Shown here: one piece after another, positions 27,685-35,858 of the stretch
Layout: the number at the start of each line of letters is the position of its first letter
Numbering within the stretch: position 1 is the first letter of the stretch
Source: RYN-133 sp963754285
GTDB taxonomy: Bacteria > Actinomycetota > Actinomycetes > Mycobacteriales > Jatrophihabitantaceae
Reading direction: 5' to 3'
DNA length: 64,000 nucleotides
NCBI GenBank assembly: GCA_963754285.1
Contig: CAVWFN010000006.1
Span: 1-64,000 of the forward strand
Program-made: the position numbers and the translations under genes
Notes under the pieces: model-generated
What the model saw: the letters and a program-made list of their open reading frames with translations, nothing else
The model's database searches: none
Told to the model about the DNA's origin: nothing

Positions 27685-28563
27685 ATGTTCGCCGACCCCG
27701 CCGCCGTGGCCATCGCGTTGAACGACGCGGGGTACCTGCCCGACGAGGGGCTCGCCACCGCCGCGTATCTCGCCCTGCGACTCTCGCGGCCGCTGTTCTT
27801 GGAGGGCGATCCGGGCGTCGGCAAGACAGCGCTCGCGCAGGCGCTCGCGACGATCACCGACGCCCCACTCGTCCGGCTGCAGTGCTACGAGGGCATCGAC
27901 GCGAGCCAGGCGCTCTACGACTGGGACTTCCCGCGGCAGGTCCTGCACCTGCGCGCCGCCGGTGACGCACTGACGTCCGGCGACCGCGACGCGCTCGAAG
28001 CGTCCTTGTACGACCGTCGCTTTCTCGTCGCCCGGCCGATCCTCGCGGCGCTCGAGACGTCGCCGTCGGTGTTGCTCGTCGACGAGATCGACCGCGCCGA
28101 CGACGAGTTCGAGGCGTTCCTGCTCGAGGTGCTCGCCGACTACGCGGTGACCGTCCCGGAACTGGGCACGATCAAGGCCGGCACTCCCCCGCTGGTCGTC
28201 CTCACGTCCAACCGCACCCGCGAGGTCCATGACGCGCTCAAGCGCCGGTGTCTCTACCACTGGGTGGCACACCCGTCCTTCGACCGCGAGGTCGAGATCG
28301 TCATGCGCCACATCCCCGAGGTGAGCGCCCGGCTCGCCAGCGACGTCGCGGCGGTCGTCGGCGGCCTGCGCGCTGCCGACCTGCTCAAGTCCCCTGGCGT
28401 CGCGGAGACCATCGACTGGACGCAGGCCCTGCACGTGCTCGGCGCCGACCGCCTCGACCGCACCCGTGCGATCGCCACGCTCGGTGCGGCGGTGAAGTAT
28501 CACGAGGACCAACTCCGCGTGGAGCGCGACCTGCTTCCCGACCTCATGGCCCGGCTCGCGTGA
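27685..28563 (+). CDS. coxD: MoxR-type AAA+ ATPase, CoxD
   Basis: AAA+ chaperone used with CoxE to mature the Mo-(Cu) active site of CO dehydrogenases. Walker A GDPGVGKTALAQAL, Walker B SVLLVDEIDRADDEFEAFLLEVL, sensor TSNRTREVHDALKRRC. ATG 27685 is preceded by AAGGA about 10 bases upstream; earlier starts at 27631/27664 are less likely. 292 residues. First gene of the cox-type operon. Confidence 0.88.
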   Translation: MFADPAAVAIALNDAGYLPDEGLATAAYLALRLSRPLFLEGDPGVGKTALAQALATITDAPLVRLQCYEGIDASQALYDWDFPRQVLHLRAAGDALTSGDRDALEASLYDRRFLVARPILAALETSPSVLLVDEIDRADDEFEAFLLEVLADYAVTVPELGTIKAGTPPLVVLTSNRTREVHDALKRRCLYHWVAHPSFDREVEIVMRHIPEVSARLASDVAAVVGGLRAADLLKSPGVAETIDWTQALHVLGADRLDRTRAIATLGAAVKYHEDQLRVERDLLPDLMARLA

Positions 28564-28585
28564 GCGCTCGCCGAACCCCTGTCAC

Positions 28586-28655
28586 CGCGAGTGGTCACTT
28601 ACGCGTCGAGTGGCCACTTATAAGTGACCACTCGGGCCATAAATGACCACTCGCG
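28586..28655. repeat. Four-arm nested palindrome, copy A
   Basis: 70-bp element: outer arms CGCGAGTGGTCACTTA and a near-complement ending TGACCACTCGCG, inner palindrome CGAGTGGCCACTTA/TAAGTGACCACTCG with one mismatch. It lies between coxD and coxE, and the coxE ATG (28643) falls inside its right arm. Same family as 35789 and 44399. Confidence 0.85.
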
Positions 28656-29789
28656 CGGAGGACGGACCGGTTGTCGAGCGGGCGGACGTGGTCGGGTCGC
28701 TGACCGGGTTCGCGCGCGCGTTGCGGGCGGCCGGTGTCAACGCCGACCGGTCGCGGCTGACGACTGCGCTCGCCGCGCTCGACCAGGTCGATCTCGGCCG
28801 CGCCGACGACGTCTACTGGGCGACCCGGCTGTCGCTGTGCTCGGAGCCCGATGACCTGCCGCGCTTCGACGCGCTGTTCGACATGTGGTTCCGCGGCGTC
28901 CGCCCGGCGATGCCGGCGCCGACGCGCGAGGTGGCGCCCAAGCAGGACCTCAGCCCGGTCGCCGCCCTCGGCCGTAACGAGCAGAGCGAGCAGGGCGTCG
29001 ACGACGATGACGTGCTGCGGACGGCGGCCAGCGAGGCGGAGATCCTGCGCCATCGCGACCTCGGCGAACTGACCGGCGCGGAGCGCGAGGAGATCCATAG
29101 GCTCATCGCGTTGCTCGCGCCGCGGGTCGGTAAGCGCCGCACGCTGCGCCGCACTCCTCGTGGCGGACGACCGGGTCGACGTGCGCCGCACGGTACGGCG
29201 GTTGCTACGCGACGGAGGCGAGCCCGCCGAACTGCGCTACACCGGCCGGCGTGAGAAGCCGCGCCGACTCGTGCTGCTGCTCGACGTCAGCGGCTCGATG
29301 GCGCCCTACGCCGACGCGCTGCTGCGGTTCGGGCACGCCGCCGTCCGCGCCGCGCCGGCGACGAGCGAGGTGTTCACGCTCGGCACGCGGTTGACCCGGG
29401 TGACGCGCCAGTTGCGGCTGCGCGATCCCGATCTGGCTCTGGCCGCGGCCGGGAACGCGATCCCCGACTGGAGTGGCGGCACCCGCCTGGGCGAGGCGCT
29501 GCGCGCGTTCCTCGATCTGTGGGGTCAGCGCGGGACGGCCCGCCGATCGGTCGTTGTCATCGCGAGCGACGGGTGGGAGCGCGGCGACGCGCAACTGCTC
29601 GGCGAGCAGATGCAACGCCTCGCCCGGCTCGCGCACCTGGTCGTCTGGGTCAACCCGCATCGCGGCAAGCGCGGCTTCGCACCGATCACCGGAGGTATGG
29701 TGGCGGCCCTGCCGCACGTGGACGAACTCATCGCCGGGCACTCACTCGACGCGCTGCGGCACCTGGTGGAGGTGGTAGGTCGTGCGTGA
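28643..29789 (+). CDS. coxE: CoxE-type von Willebrand A domain protein, apparently frameshifted
   Basis: VWA-domain partner of CoxD. The first part (MTTRAEDGPVVERADVVGSLTGFARALRAAG ... EREEIHRLIALLAP) is the typical N-terminal region. The VWA domain (LVLLLDVSGSMAPYADALLRFGHAA with MIDAS DxSxS, DWSGGTRLGEALRAFL, VVIASDGWERGDAQLL) is in the next frame from about 29160. Relatives are one ~380-residue chain, so a one-base shift at about 29155-29175 is likely. Alternatively a second protein begins at GTG 29160. The ATG lies inside palindromic element A. Stop overlaps the xdhC start. Confidence 0.82.
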
Positions 29790-30900
29790 CGTGATCGACG
29801 ACCTGGCTCGCTGGTGGTCTGCCGGCGAGACCGTAGGCCTCGGCACGGTGGTCGGCACCTGGAAGTCGTCACCACGCCAACCGGGCGCCGCCATGCTCGT
29901 CGGCCCGGACGGCACCGCCGTCGGCAGTGTCTCCGGTGGGTGCGTCGAGGGTGCGGTCTATGCACTCGGTGAGACAGCCCGAGACGACGGGAGGCCCGTC
30001 CTGCAGCGGTACGGCGTCAGCGACGACGACGCCTTCGCGGTCGGCCTCACCTGCGGCGGCATCATCGACATCTTCGTCGAGCAGGTCAGCCAAGAGACCT
30101 TTCCGCAGTTGGGTGCGATCGCCGACGACATCCACCACGGCCGCCCAGTCGCTGTTGCGACGGTGATCAGTGGCGACGACGACCTGATCGGGCGACGACT
30201 GGTCGTGCGTCCGGACTCGGTCGAAGGAACGCTCGGCACCGAGCGGCTCGACGACGCCGTGCGCGACGACGCGCGCGGCCTGCTCGTTCAGGGCACGACG
30301 ACAACCGTCCACTACGGCACACACGGCGAGCGGCGACTCGACGACATCGCTGTGTTCGTGGCGTCCTACGCTCCGAAGCCGCGGATGATCGTGTTCGGTG
30401 CGATCGACTTCGCGGCGGCGGTGGCACGGGTCGGTGCGTTCCTCGGTTACTTCGTGACGGTGTGCGACGCGCGCGAGACGTTCGCGACCGCGAAGCGATT
30501 CCCGGACGCCGACGAGGTCGTCGTCGAGTGGCCGCATCGCTACCTCGCTCAGACCGAGGTCGACGAGCGCACCGTGTTGTGCGTGCTGACGCACGACCCG
30601 AAGTTCGACGTGCCGCTGCTCGAGATCGCGCTGCGCAAGCCGGTCGCCTACGTCGGCGCGATGGGCTCGCGGCGTACCCATGACGACCGGGTGAAGCGGC
30701 TGCGCGAACTCGGCGTGAGTGACGACGAACTGGCGCGCCTGCACGCTCCGATCGGTCTCGACGTCGGCGCACGCACCCCGGAAGAGACTGCGGTGTCCAT
30801 CGCGGCCGAGATCGTCGCGGCCCGCTGGGGTGGGACAGGGGCGCAATTGCGGAGAACTGACGGCCCAATCCACCGCAACAGCGGATCTCCTGCAGCGTAA
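29782..30900 (+). CDS. XdhC/CoxI family Mo-cofactor insertion/sulfuration protein
   Basis: 372 residues with the N-terminal XdhC/CoxI domain (GLGTVVGTWKSSPRQPGAAMLV, GSVSGGCVEGAVY) and a C-terminal Rossmann-like XdhC_C domain (PRMIVFGAIDFAAAVARVGAFLGYFVTVCDAR, YVGAMGSRRTHDDRVKRLRELG). XdhC proteins bind Mo cofactor and assist its sulfuration and insertion. GTG start overlaps the coxE stop by 8 bp. Confidence 0.9.
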   Translation: MRDVIDDLARWWSAGETVGLGTVVGTWKSSPRQPGAAMLVGPDGTAVGSVSGGCVEGAVYALGETARDDGRPVLQRYGVSDDDAFAVGLTCGGIIDIFVEQVSQETFPQLGAIADDIHHGRPVAVATVISGDDDLIGRRLVVRPDSVEGTLGTERLDDAVRDDARGLLVQGTTTTVHYGTHGERRLDDIAVFVASYAPKPRMIVFGAIDFAAAVARVGAFLGYFVTVCDARETFATAKRFPDADEVVVEWPHRYLAQTEVDERTVLCVLTHDPKFDVPLLEIALRKPVAYVGAMGSRRTHDDRVKRLRELGVSDDELARLHAPIGLDVGARTPEETAVSIAAEIVAARWGGTGAQLRRTDGPIHRNSGSPAA

Positions 30901-30997
30901 GGAGATTGTCCGCCGTTGCAGCGTCAATGCAGCGTCGTAATCGCGGTCACATGGCGATAGCGTCCGGGGTAACGACCGGCTCGGCCATGGAGGCGCG

Positions 30998-31462
30998 ATG
31001 ACCAAGATCAATATCACTGTCGACGGGGTGCAATACACCGACGAGGTGGAGCCGCGGACGCTGCTTGTGCACTACCTGCGCGAGCAGCTGGGCAAGGTCG
31101 GCACAGTGGTCGGTTGCGATACAAGCAATTGCGGTGCGTGCACCGTCGACCTCGACGGCCGCAGTGCGAAGAGCTGCACCGTGCTCGCCGTGCAGGCCGA
31201 CGGGAGCAGCGTCACGACCATCGAGGGACTCGCCGAGAACGACACGCTGCACCCGATGCAGCAGGCCTTCCACGACAAGCACGCACTGCAGTGCGGCTAC
31301 TGCACTCCGGGGATGATCATGGCGGCGCGTGACCTGCTGCAGAACAATCCGAACCCGACCGAAGAAGAGATCCGCGAGGGCATCGAAGGCAACCTCTGCC
31401 GGTGCACGGGCTACGTCAATATCGTCCGAGCCGTGCAGCAAGCGGCAGGGGCAACCTCATGA
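30998..31462 (+). CDS. coxS: Aerobic CO dehydrogenase-type small subunit (2Fe-2S)
   Basis: 154-residue iron-sulfur subunit with two [2Fe-2S] clusters: plant-type CDTSNCGACTVDLDGRSAKSC (Cys-x4-Cys-x2-Cys-x~11-Cys) and the helical domain motifs QCGYCTPGMIM and NLCRCTGYVNI. It passes electrons from the Mo site to the FAD subunit. ATG preceded by GGAGGCG. Stop overlaps the coxL ATG (ATGA). Confidence 0.95.
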   Translation: MTKINITVDGVQYTDEVEPRTLLVHYLREQLGKVGTVVGCDTSNCGACTVDLDGRSAKSCTVLAVQADGSSVTTIEGLAENDTLHPMQQAFHDKHALQCGYCTPGMIMAARDLLQNNPNPTEEEIREGIEGNLCRCTGYVNIVRAVQQAAGATS

Positions 31463-33915
31463 CGGCCGTGGACGAGCGCCCCGAGGTCAAGCCCGAGATC
31501 GGCCAGTCGCGGCGGCGCAAGGAAGACAAGCACCTGATCACCGGCCGCACGACATGGGTCGACAACATGACGCTGCCCGGCATGCTGCACCTCGCGGTGC
31601 TGCGCAGCCCCATGGCCCACGCCAAGATCACTTCGATCGACACGACCGAGGCCAAGGGACGCCCCGGTGTCGTCGCGGTCTACACCGGCCAGGACTTCGC
31701 CGAGACGCAGGGCAACCTGCCGTGCGCGTGGCCCGTCACGCCGGACATGGTCAACCCGGGTGCGCCGAGCATCGCGGTCGACCGGGTGAACCTCGTCGGC
31801 GAGATCGTCGCCGTCATCGCCGCGCGCACCAAGGCCGCGGCGCAGGACGCGCTCGAAGGCATCGACGTCGAGTACGAGCAGCTGCCGCCCGTGCTGAACA
31901 TGGAGGACGCGCTCAAGGAGGGTGCGGACCTCGTCCACCCCAACACCGAGTCCAACAAGGCCTACACCTGGATCTTCGAGTCGGGTGCGGCAGGCACCGG
32001 CGAGCCGATTGACGGTGCGCTGAACAACGCCGAGGTGACGGTCAAGCGTCGTTTCATCCAGCAGCGCCTGATCCCCGCGTTCATGGAACCGCGCTCCTAC
32101 CTCGTGCAGCCGGTCGGCGAGGGCGTGACGATGTGGTCGTCCACCCAGACCCCGCACATCATGCGCACGATGCTCGCGCTCACCCTGGGCATCGCCGAGC
32201 ACAAGGTGCGCGTGATCGCGCCCGACGTCGGCGGCGGCTTCGGCGGCAAGATCCCGCTGACGCCCGAAGAGGTGCTGACCACTCTCGTCGCGCGCAAGCT
32301 GAACAAGCCGGCCAAGTACACCGAGTCGCGGTCCGAGTCGCTGATGGCCGCGCACCACGGGCGCGACCAGATCCAGGACATCACGATCACCGCCAAGAAG
32401 GACGGCACGGTCACCGGGCTCGACGTCCACCTGCTCGCCGACATGGGTGCCTACCTGCGCCTCGTCGGCCCGGGCGTCCCGATACTCGGCGCGTTCATGT
32501 TCAACGCGATCTACAAGTTCCCTGCCTATCGCTTCGTCTGTGACGGCGTCTTCACCACGAAAACGCCGACCGACGCCTACCGCGGCGCCGGCCGCCCGGA
32601 AGCGACCTTCGCGATCGAGCGGATCATGGACGAGCTCGCGCACGAGCTCGGCATGGACCCGATGGAGCTGCGCCGCAAGAACTGGATCAAGCACGAGGAG
32701 TTCCCCTTCACCACGGTCTGCGGGCTCACCTACGACACCGGCAACTACGAGGAAGCGACCGCCAAGGCGCTCGAGCTGATCGGGTGGGACGACCTCCGCC
32801 GCGAGCAGCAGGAACGGCGTGACCGCAAGGACCCCGTGCAGCTGGGCCTGGGCATCTCGACCTTCACCGAGATGTGCGGCCTCGCACCGTCGCGGGTGCT
32901 CGGCTCGCTCGACTACGGCGCGGGCGGCTGGGAGAACGCGTCCATCCGCATGCTCGCCACCGGCAAGGTCGAGGTCGTGACCGGGTCGAGCGCGCACGGC
33001 CAGGGACACGAGACGGCGTTCTCGCAGATCGTCGCCGACAAGCTGGGCGTGGCCTGGGAGGACGTCGAGATCATCCACGGCGACACGCAGTCCTCGCCCA
33101 AGGGTCTCGACACCTACGGTTCGCGCTCGCTGGCCGTCGGCGGCATCGCGATCGTCAAGGCGGCCGAGAAGGTAGTGGCGAAGGCCAAGACGATCGCCGC
33201 GCACCTGCTCGAGGCCAATGAGGACGACCTCGAGTTCGAGAACGGATCATTCTCCGTCAAGGGCTCACCCGGCTCGTCGATGGCGATCGGTGAGGTCGCC
33301 TTCGCGGCGTTCATGGCGCACAACTTGCCCGACGGTGTCGAGCCCTCGCTGGACTCGGACGCGACCTACGACCCAGAGAACTTCTCCTTCCCGCACGGCA
33401 CGCACCTGTGCGCGATCGAGGTCGACACCGAGACCGGTTTCTCGAAGATCCGCAAATATGTGTGCGTCGACGACGTGGGCACGCCGATCAACCCGCTGAT
33501 CATCGAGGGCCAGGTGCATGGCGGGCTGGCCCAGGGCATCGCTCAGGCGATGTTCGAGGAAGCCGTGTTCGACGACGCGGGCAACCTGACGACCGGCACA
33601 TTCGTCGACTACACGTTGCCCTCGGCAGCCGACCTGCCGACGTTCACCACCGAGCGCACCGAGTCGCCGTCCACGAGCAACCCGCTCGGCGTCAAGGGGG
33701 TCGGCGAGGCGGGCACGATCGCCTCCACGCCGGCCGTGGTCAACGCGGTCGTCGATGCGCTGCGGCAGTTCGGCGTGAACGACGTCCAGATGCCGATGAC
33801 CCCCGAACGCGTGTGGCGTGCGATCCACGGTGCGGAGAAGTCCGACCGTGCCGAGGAGGGCACCAACGCCTATGGCGGCGCGAGTACAACGACCTCGGAC
33901 GGAGGCAACTCATGA
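31459..33915 (+). CDS. coxL: Form II CODH-like molybdenum hydroxylase large subunit
   Basis: 818-residue Mo-binding catalytic subunit. The active-site loop reads AYRGAGR (32575-32595), the form-II signature, not the AYXCSFR of proven CO dehydrogenases, so the true substrate may not be CO. Other Mo-cofactor contacts: GGGFGGKI, the GQGHET motif (HGQGHETAFSQI) and the C-terminal GVKGVGEAGTI with the catalytic Glu. Start ATG 31459 (MTAVDERPEV) overlaps coxS; its TGA overlaps the ATG of the small ORF at 33912. Confidence 0.93.
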   Translation: MTAVDERPEVKPEIGQSRRRKEDKHLITGRTTWVDNMTLPGMLHLAVLRSPMAHAKITSIDTTEAKGRPGVVAVYTGQDFAETQGNLPCAWPVTPDMVNPGAPSIAVDRVNLVGEIVAVIAARTKAAAQDALEGIDVEYEQLPPVLNMEDALKEGADLVHPNTESNKAYTWIFESGAAGTGEPIDGALNNAEVTVKRRFIQQRLIPAFMEPRSYLVQPVGEGVTMWSSTQTPHIMRTMLALTLGIAEHKVRVIAPDVGGGFGGKIPLTPEEVLTTLVARKLNKPAKYTESRSESLMAAHHGRDQIQDITITAKKDGTVTGLDVHLLADMGAYLRLVGPGVPILGAFMFNAIYKFPAYRFVCDGVFTTKTPTDAYRGAGRPEATFAIERIMDELAHELGMDPMELRRKNWIKHEEFPFTTVCGLTYDTGNYEEATAKALELIGWDDLRREQQERRDRKDPVQLGLGISTFTEMCGLAPSRVLGSLDYGAGGWENASIRMLATGKVEVVTGSSAHGQGHETAFSQIVADKLGVAWEDVEIIHGDTQSSPKGLDTYGSRSLAVGGIAIVKAAEKVVAKAKTIAAHLLEANEDDLEFENGSFSVKGSPGSSMAIGEVAFAAFMAHNLPDGVEPSLDSDATYDPENFSFPHGTHLCAIEVDTETGFSKIRKYVCVDDVGTPINPLIIEGQVHGGLAQGIAQAMFEEAVFDDAGNLTTGTFVDYTLPSAADLPTFTTERTESPSTSNPLGVKGVGEAGTIASTPAVVNAVVDALRQFGVNDVQMPMTPERVWRAIHGAEKSDRAEEGTNAYGGASTTTSDGGNS
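32575..32595 (+). other. Form-II CoxL active-site signature AYRGAGR
   Basis: These seven codons decide the class of the enzyme: form I CO dehydrogenases carry AYXCSFR with the Cu-binding Cys. Here the Cys is absent. Confidence 0.92.
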
Positions 33916-33977
33916 CCGTATCCCCACGAAACTGCTCCGCAAAGAACACTCCGCACTTCCGAGGGGGCCCCCGGTGA
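33912..33977 (+). CDS. 21-aa intercistronic mini-ORF, type 1 (PRN-x-SAK-x3-HFRGG), between coxL and coxM
   Basis: Its ATG overlaps the coxL stop (ATGA, 33912-33915) and its TGA overlaps the coxM GTG (GTGA, 33974-33977). The peptide is MTVSPRNCSAK plus NTPHFRGGPR. It is homologous to the 23-aa ORF at 45981-46052 on the other strand in an unrelated operon, with in-frame length difference and synonymous changes at the Phe and Arg codons of HFRGG. The DNA also forms an imperfect hairpin: CCCCACGAAACTGC (33922-33935) against GCACTTCCGAGGGG (33953-33966), 11 of 14 pairs, 17-nt loop. The junction-filling layout matches the principle of mycobacterial MIRUs; the sequence itself I do not recognise. Confidence 0.65.
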   Translation: MTVSPRNCSAKNTPHFRGGPR

Positions 33978-34831
33978 TTCCCGCTGAGTTCGACTACGTG
34001 CGTCCGTCCTCGATCGCCGAGGCCGTCACCGCGCTCGGTGAGGCCGGCGAGGACGGCAAGGTGCTCGCCGGCGGGCAGTCGCTGATACCGGTCCTGCGGC
34101 TGCGGCTCGCATACCCGTCGACGATTGTGGACGTCGGCCGCATCGACGACCTGCGCGGTGTCCGCGACGACGGCGACGCGATCGTCATCGGGGCGATGAC
34201 GACCCACGACGACGTCATGCACGACTCGCTCGTCCAGCAGCACGCGCCTCTCATCGCGCAGGCGACGGCGACGGTCGCCGACCCGCAGGTGCGGCACCGC
34301 GGCACGTTCGGCGGCGCGCTCGCGCATGCCGACCCGGCGGGCGATCTCGGTGCGGTCGCGTTGACCCTTGACTGCGAGTTCGTCGCGTCCGGCCCGTCGG
34401 GGGAACGACGCATTGCGGCGGCCGACTTCTTCCAGGACTACCTGACCACGGCGCTGTCGCCGGAAGAGATCCTGACTTCGATCCGCGTCCCGAAACTCGG
34501 CGACGGCTGGAGCTCGCACTACGAGAAGTTCAACCGCGTCGCGCAGGCATGGTCGATCGTCGCGGTCGCCGCGGTGGTCAAGCGCTCCAACGGCTCGATC
34601 GAACAGGCTCGGGTCGGGCTGACCAACATGGGGTCGACGCCGCTGCGAGCGAGCGCCGTCGAGTCGGCACTGGCCGGTTCGGACGCCTCGGCCGAGGCGA
34701 TCGGCGCCGCTGCCGAGCACGCTGCAGAAGGCACCAGCGCCCCCAGTGACCTGTCGGGCAAGGCCGACTACCGTGAGCACTTGGCTCGGGTTCTGACGAA
34801 GCGGGCCGTCCTTACGGCGTCTGGAGTCTAG
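33974..34831 (+). CDS. coxM: CODH-type FAD-binding medium subunit
   Basis: 285-residue FAD subunit. FAD pyrophosphate motifs are visible: VLAGGQSLIPVLRLRLAYPSTIVDVGRI (AGGQS) and TVADPQVRHRGTFGGALAHADPAGDL (TxGG equivalent). C-terminal CO_deh_flav_C with GLTNMGSTPLRASAVE. GTG start at 33974 (VIPAEFDYVRP) overlaps the stop of the intercistronic mini-ORF, so translation of coxM may depend on it. Confidence 0.93.
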   Translation: MIPAEFDYVRPSSIAEAVTALGEAGEDGKVLAGGQSLIPVLRLRLAYPSTIVDVGRIDDLRGVRDDGDAIVIGAMTTHDDVMHDSLVQQHAPLIAQATATVADPQVRHRGTFGGALAHADPAGDLGAVALTLDCEFVASGPSGERRIAAADFFQDYLTTALSPEEILTSIRVPKLGDGWSSHYEKFNRVAQAWSIVAVAAVVKRSNGSIEQARVGLTNMGSTPLRASAVESALAGSDASAEAIGAAAEHAAEGTSAPSDLSGKADYREHLARVLTKRAVLTASGV

Positions 34832-34832
34832 G

Positions 34833-35771
34833 TTGCAGCTCGAGCATTCCTTCACCGTTCCCGTCGGCATCGACGACGCCTGGAAAGTGTTGCTCGATAT
34901 CGAGCGCATCGCGCCGTGCATGCCTGGCGCTGCCCTCGAAACGATCGACGGCGACAACTTCACCGGGACGGTGAAGGTCAAGCTCGGCCCGATCTCGCTC
35001 ACGTACAAGGGGAAGGCCAGCTTCGTCGAGAAGGACGAGGCGGCGCATCGCGCGACGATCAATGCCCAGGGCCGCGATGCGCGCGGTAACGGCACAGCAT
35101 CGGCCAATGTCACCGCCACGCTGACCGACGAGAACGGCGAGACGAAGGTCGACGTCGTCACCGATCTCGACATCACCGGAAAGCCTGCTCAATTCGGCCG
35201 CGGCGTGATGGTCGACGTCGGGAACAAGCTGATCGGACAGTTCGCCGATTGCCTCGCCGGGAAGCTGGGCGGCGCGAGCGATGCGCCGGCCGAGACCCCG
35301 GCGACACCGGCGGCTCCCCCGGCGAGTGATACCTCGACGGCCGCGGTTGCGCCTGCGCCCGAGCCGGCGACGGAGCTCGCGACGGAGGCCACCGCCGCGA
35401 AGAAGGCCCCGGCCAAGGGGGCGACGACGGCCAAGAAGGCGACGGCCAAGAAGGCCGCCCCCGCGAAGAAGATCGCTGCCGCGGCCTCGCCCGCGCCGAC
35501 CGTGTCAGCGCCTGTCGACACGGCGCCGGCCGGCGAGCCGTCGCTCAACGTCGGGTCCGAGCCCGTCGCCGCCGCGGCGCCGACCCCCGCAAGCGAGCCA
35601 ACGCCTGCCGCTCCGGCGCCCGTCCAGTCCGGACCGCGCCGCATCGCACCGATCGAGGTCGAACCGATCGACTTGCTCGAGCACGCCGGCCCCGCGGTGG
35701 CCAAGCGGCTCGTGCCGGTGGTCGCGGCCGTCGTCCTGCTCCTGATCATCCTGCGCCTGCGCAAGCGCTGA
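34833..35771 (+). CDS. coxG: CoxG-type SRPBCC protein with disordered linker and C-terminal membrane anchor
   Basis: The N-terminal ~150 residues form the CoxG/SRPBCC fold (SFTVPVGIDDAWKVLLDIERIAPCMPGAAL, GRGVMVDVGNKLIGQFADCLAGKL). A Pro/Ala/Lys linker with KKA/PAK repeats follows, then a single C-terminal membrane segment (LVPVVAAVVLLLIILRL) and a basic tail. CoxG is thought to recruit CO dehydrogenase to the membrane; the architecture here supports that. TTG start 1 bp after coxM. Confidence 0.88.
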   Translation: MQLEHSFTVPVGIDDAWKVLLDIERIAPCMPGAALETIDGDNFTGTVKVKLGPISLTYKGKASFVEKDEAAHRATINAQGRDARGNGTASANVTATLTDENGETKVDVVTDLDITGKPAQFGRGVMVDVGNKLIGQFADCLAGKLGGASDAPAETPATPAAPPASDTSTAAVAPAPEPATELATEATAAKKAPAKGATTAKKATAKKAAPAKKIAAAASPAPTVSAPVDTAPAGEPSLNVGSEPVAAAAPTPASEPTPAAPAPVQSGPRRIAPIEVEPIDLLEHAGPAVAKRLVPVVAAVVLLLIILRLRKR

Positions 35772-35788
35772 CCGCTTTCCCTCTCTCC

Positions 35789-35858
35789 CGCGAGTGGTCA
35801 CTTACGCGCCGAGTGGTCACTTATATGTGACCACTCGCGCCATAAGTGACCACTCGCG
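35789..35858. repeat. Four-arm nested palindrome, copy B
   Basis: 70 bp, outer arms identical to copies A and C (CGCGAGTGGTCACTTA and TAAGTGACCACTCGCG), inner palindrome CGAGTGGTCACTTATA/TGTGACCACTCG. It sits between convergent coxG and terC, and the terC frame reads into it (its last codons, VVTYGASGHI, come from the element). Confidence 0.88.

Noticed and set aside
30890..30936. Three TGCAGCGT words before coxS as a regulator site
   Set aside because: The first copy lies in the xdhC end and the spacing is irregular; likely chance in this composition.
31411..33204. 597-codon open frame antisense to coxL
   Set aside because: Composition is Arg/Val/Asp-rich shadow; the sense strand is an end-to-end CoxL.
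33912..33977. Transcription-attenuation leader peptide
   Set aside because: No run of regulatory codons and no terminator/antiterminator pair ahead of coxM; junction overlaps on both sides point to coupling instead.
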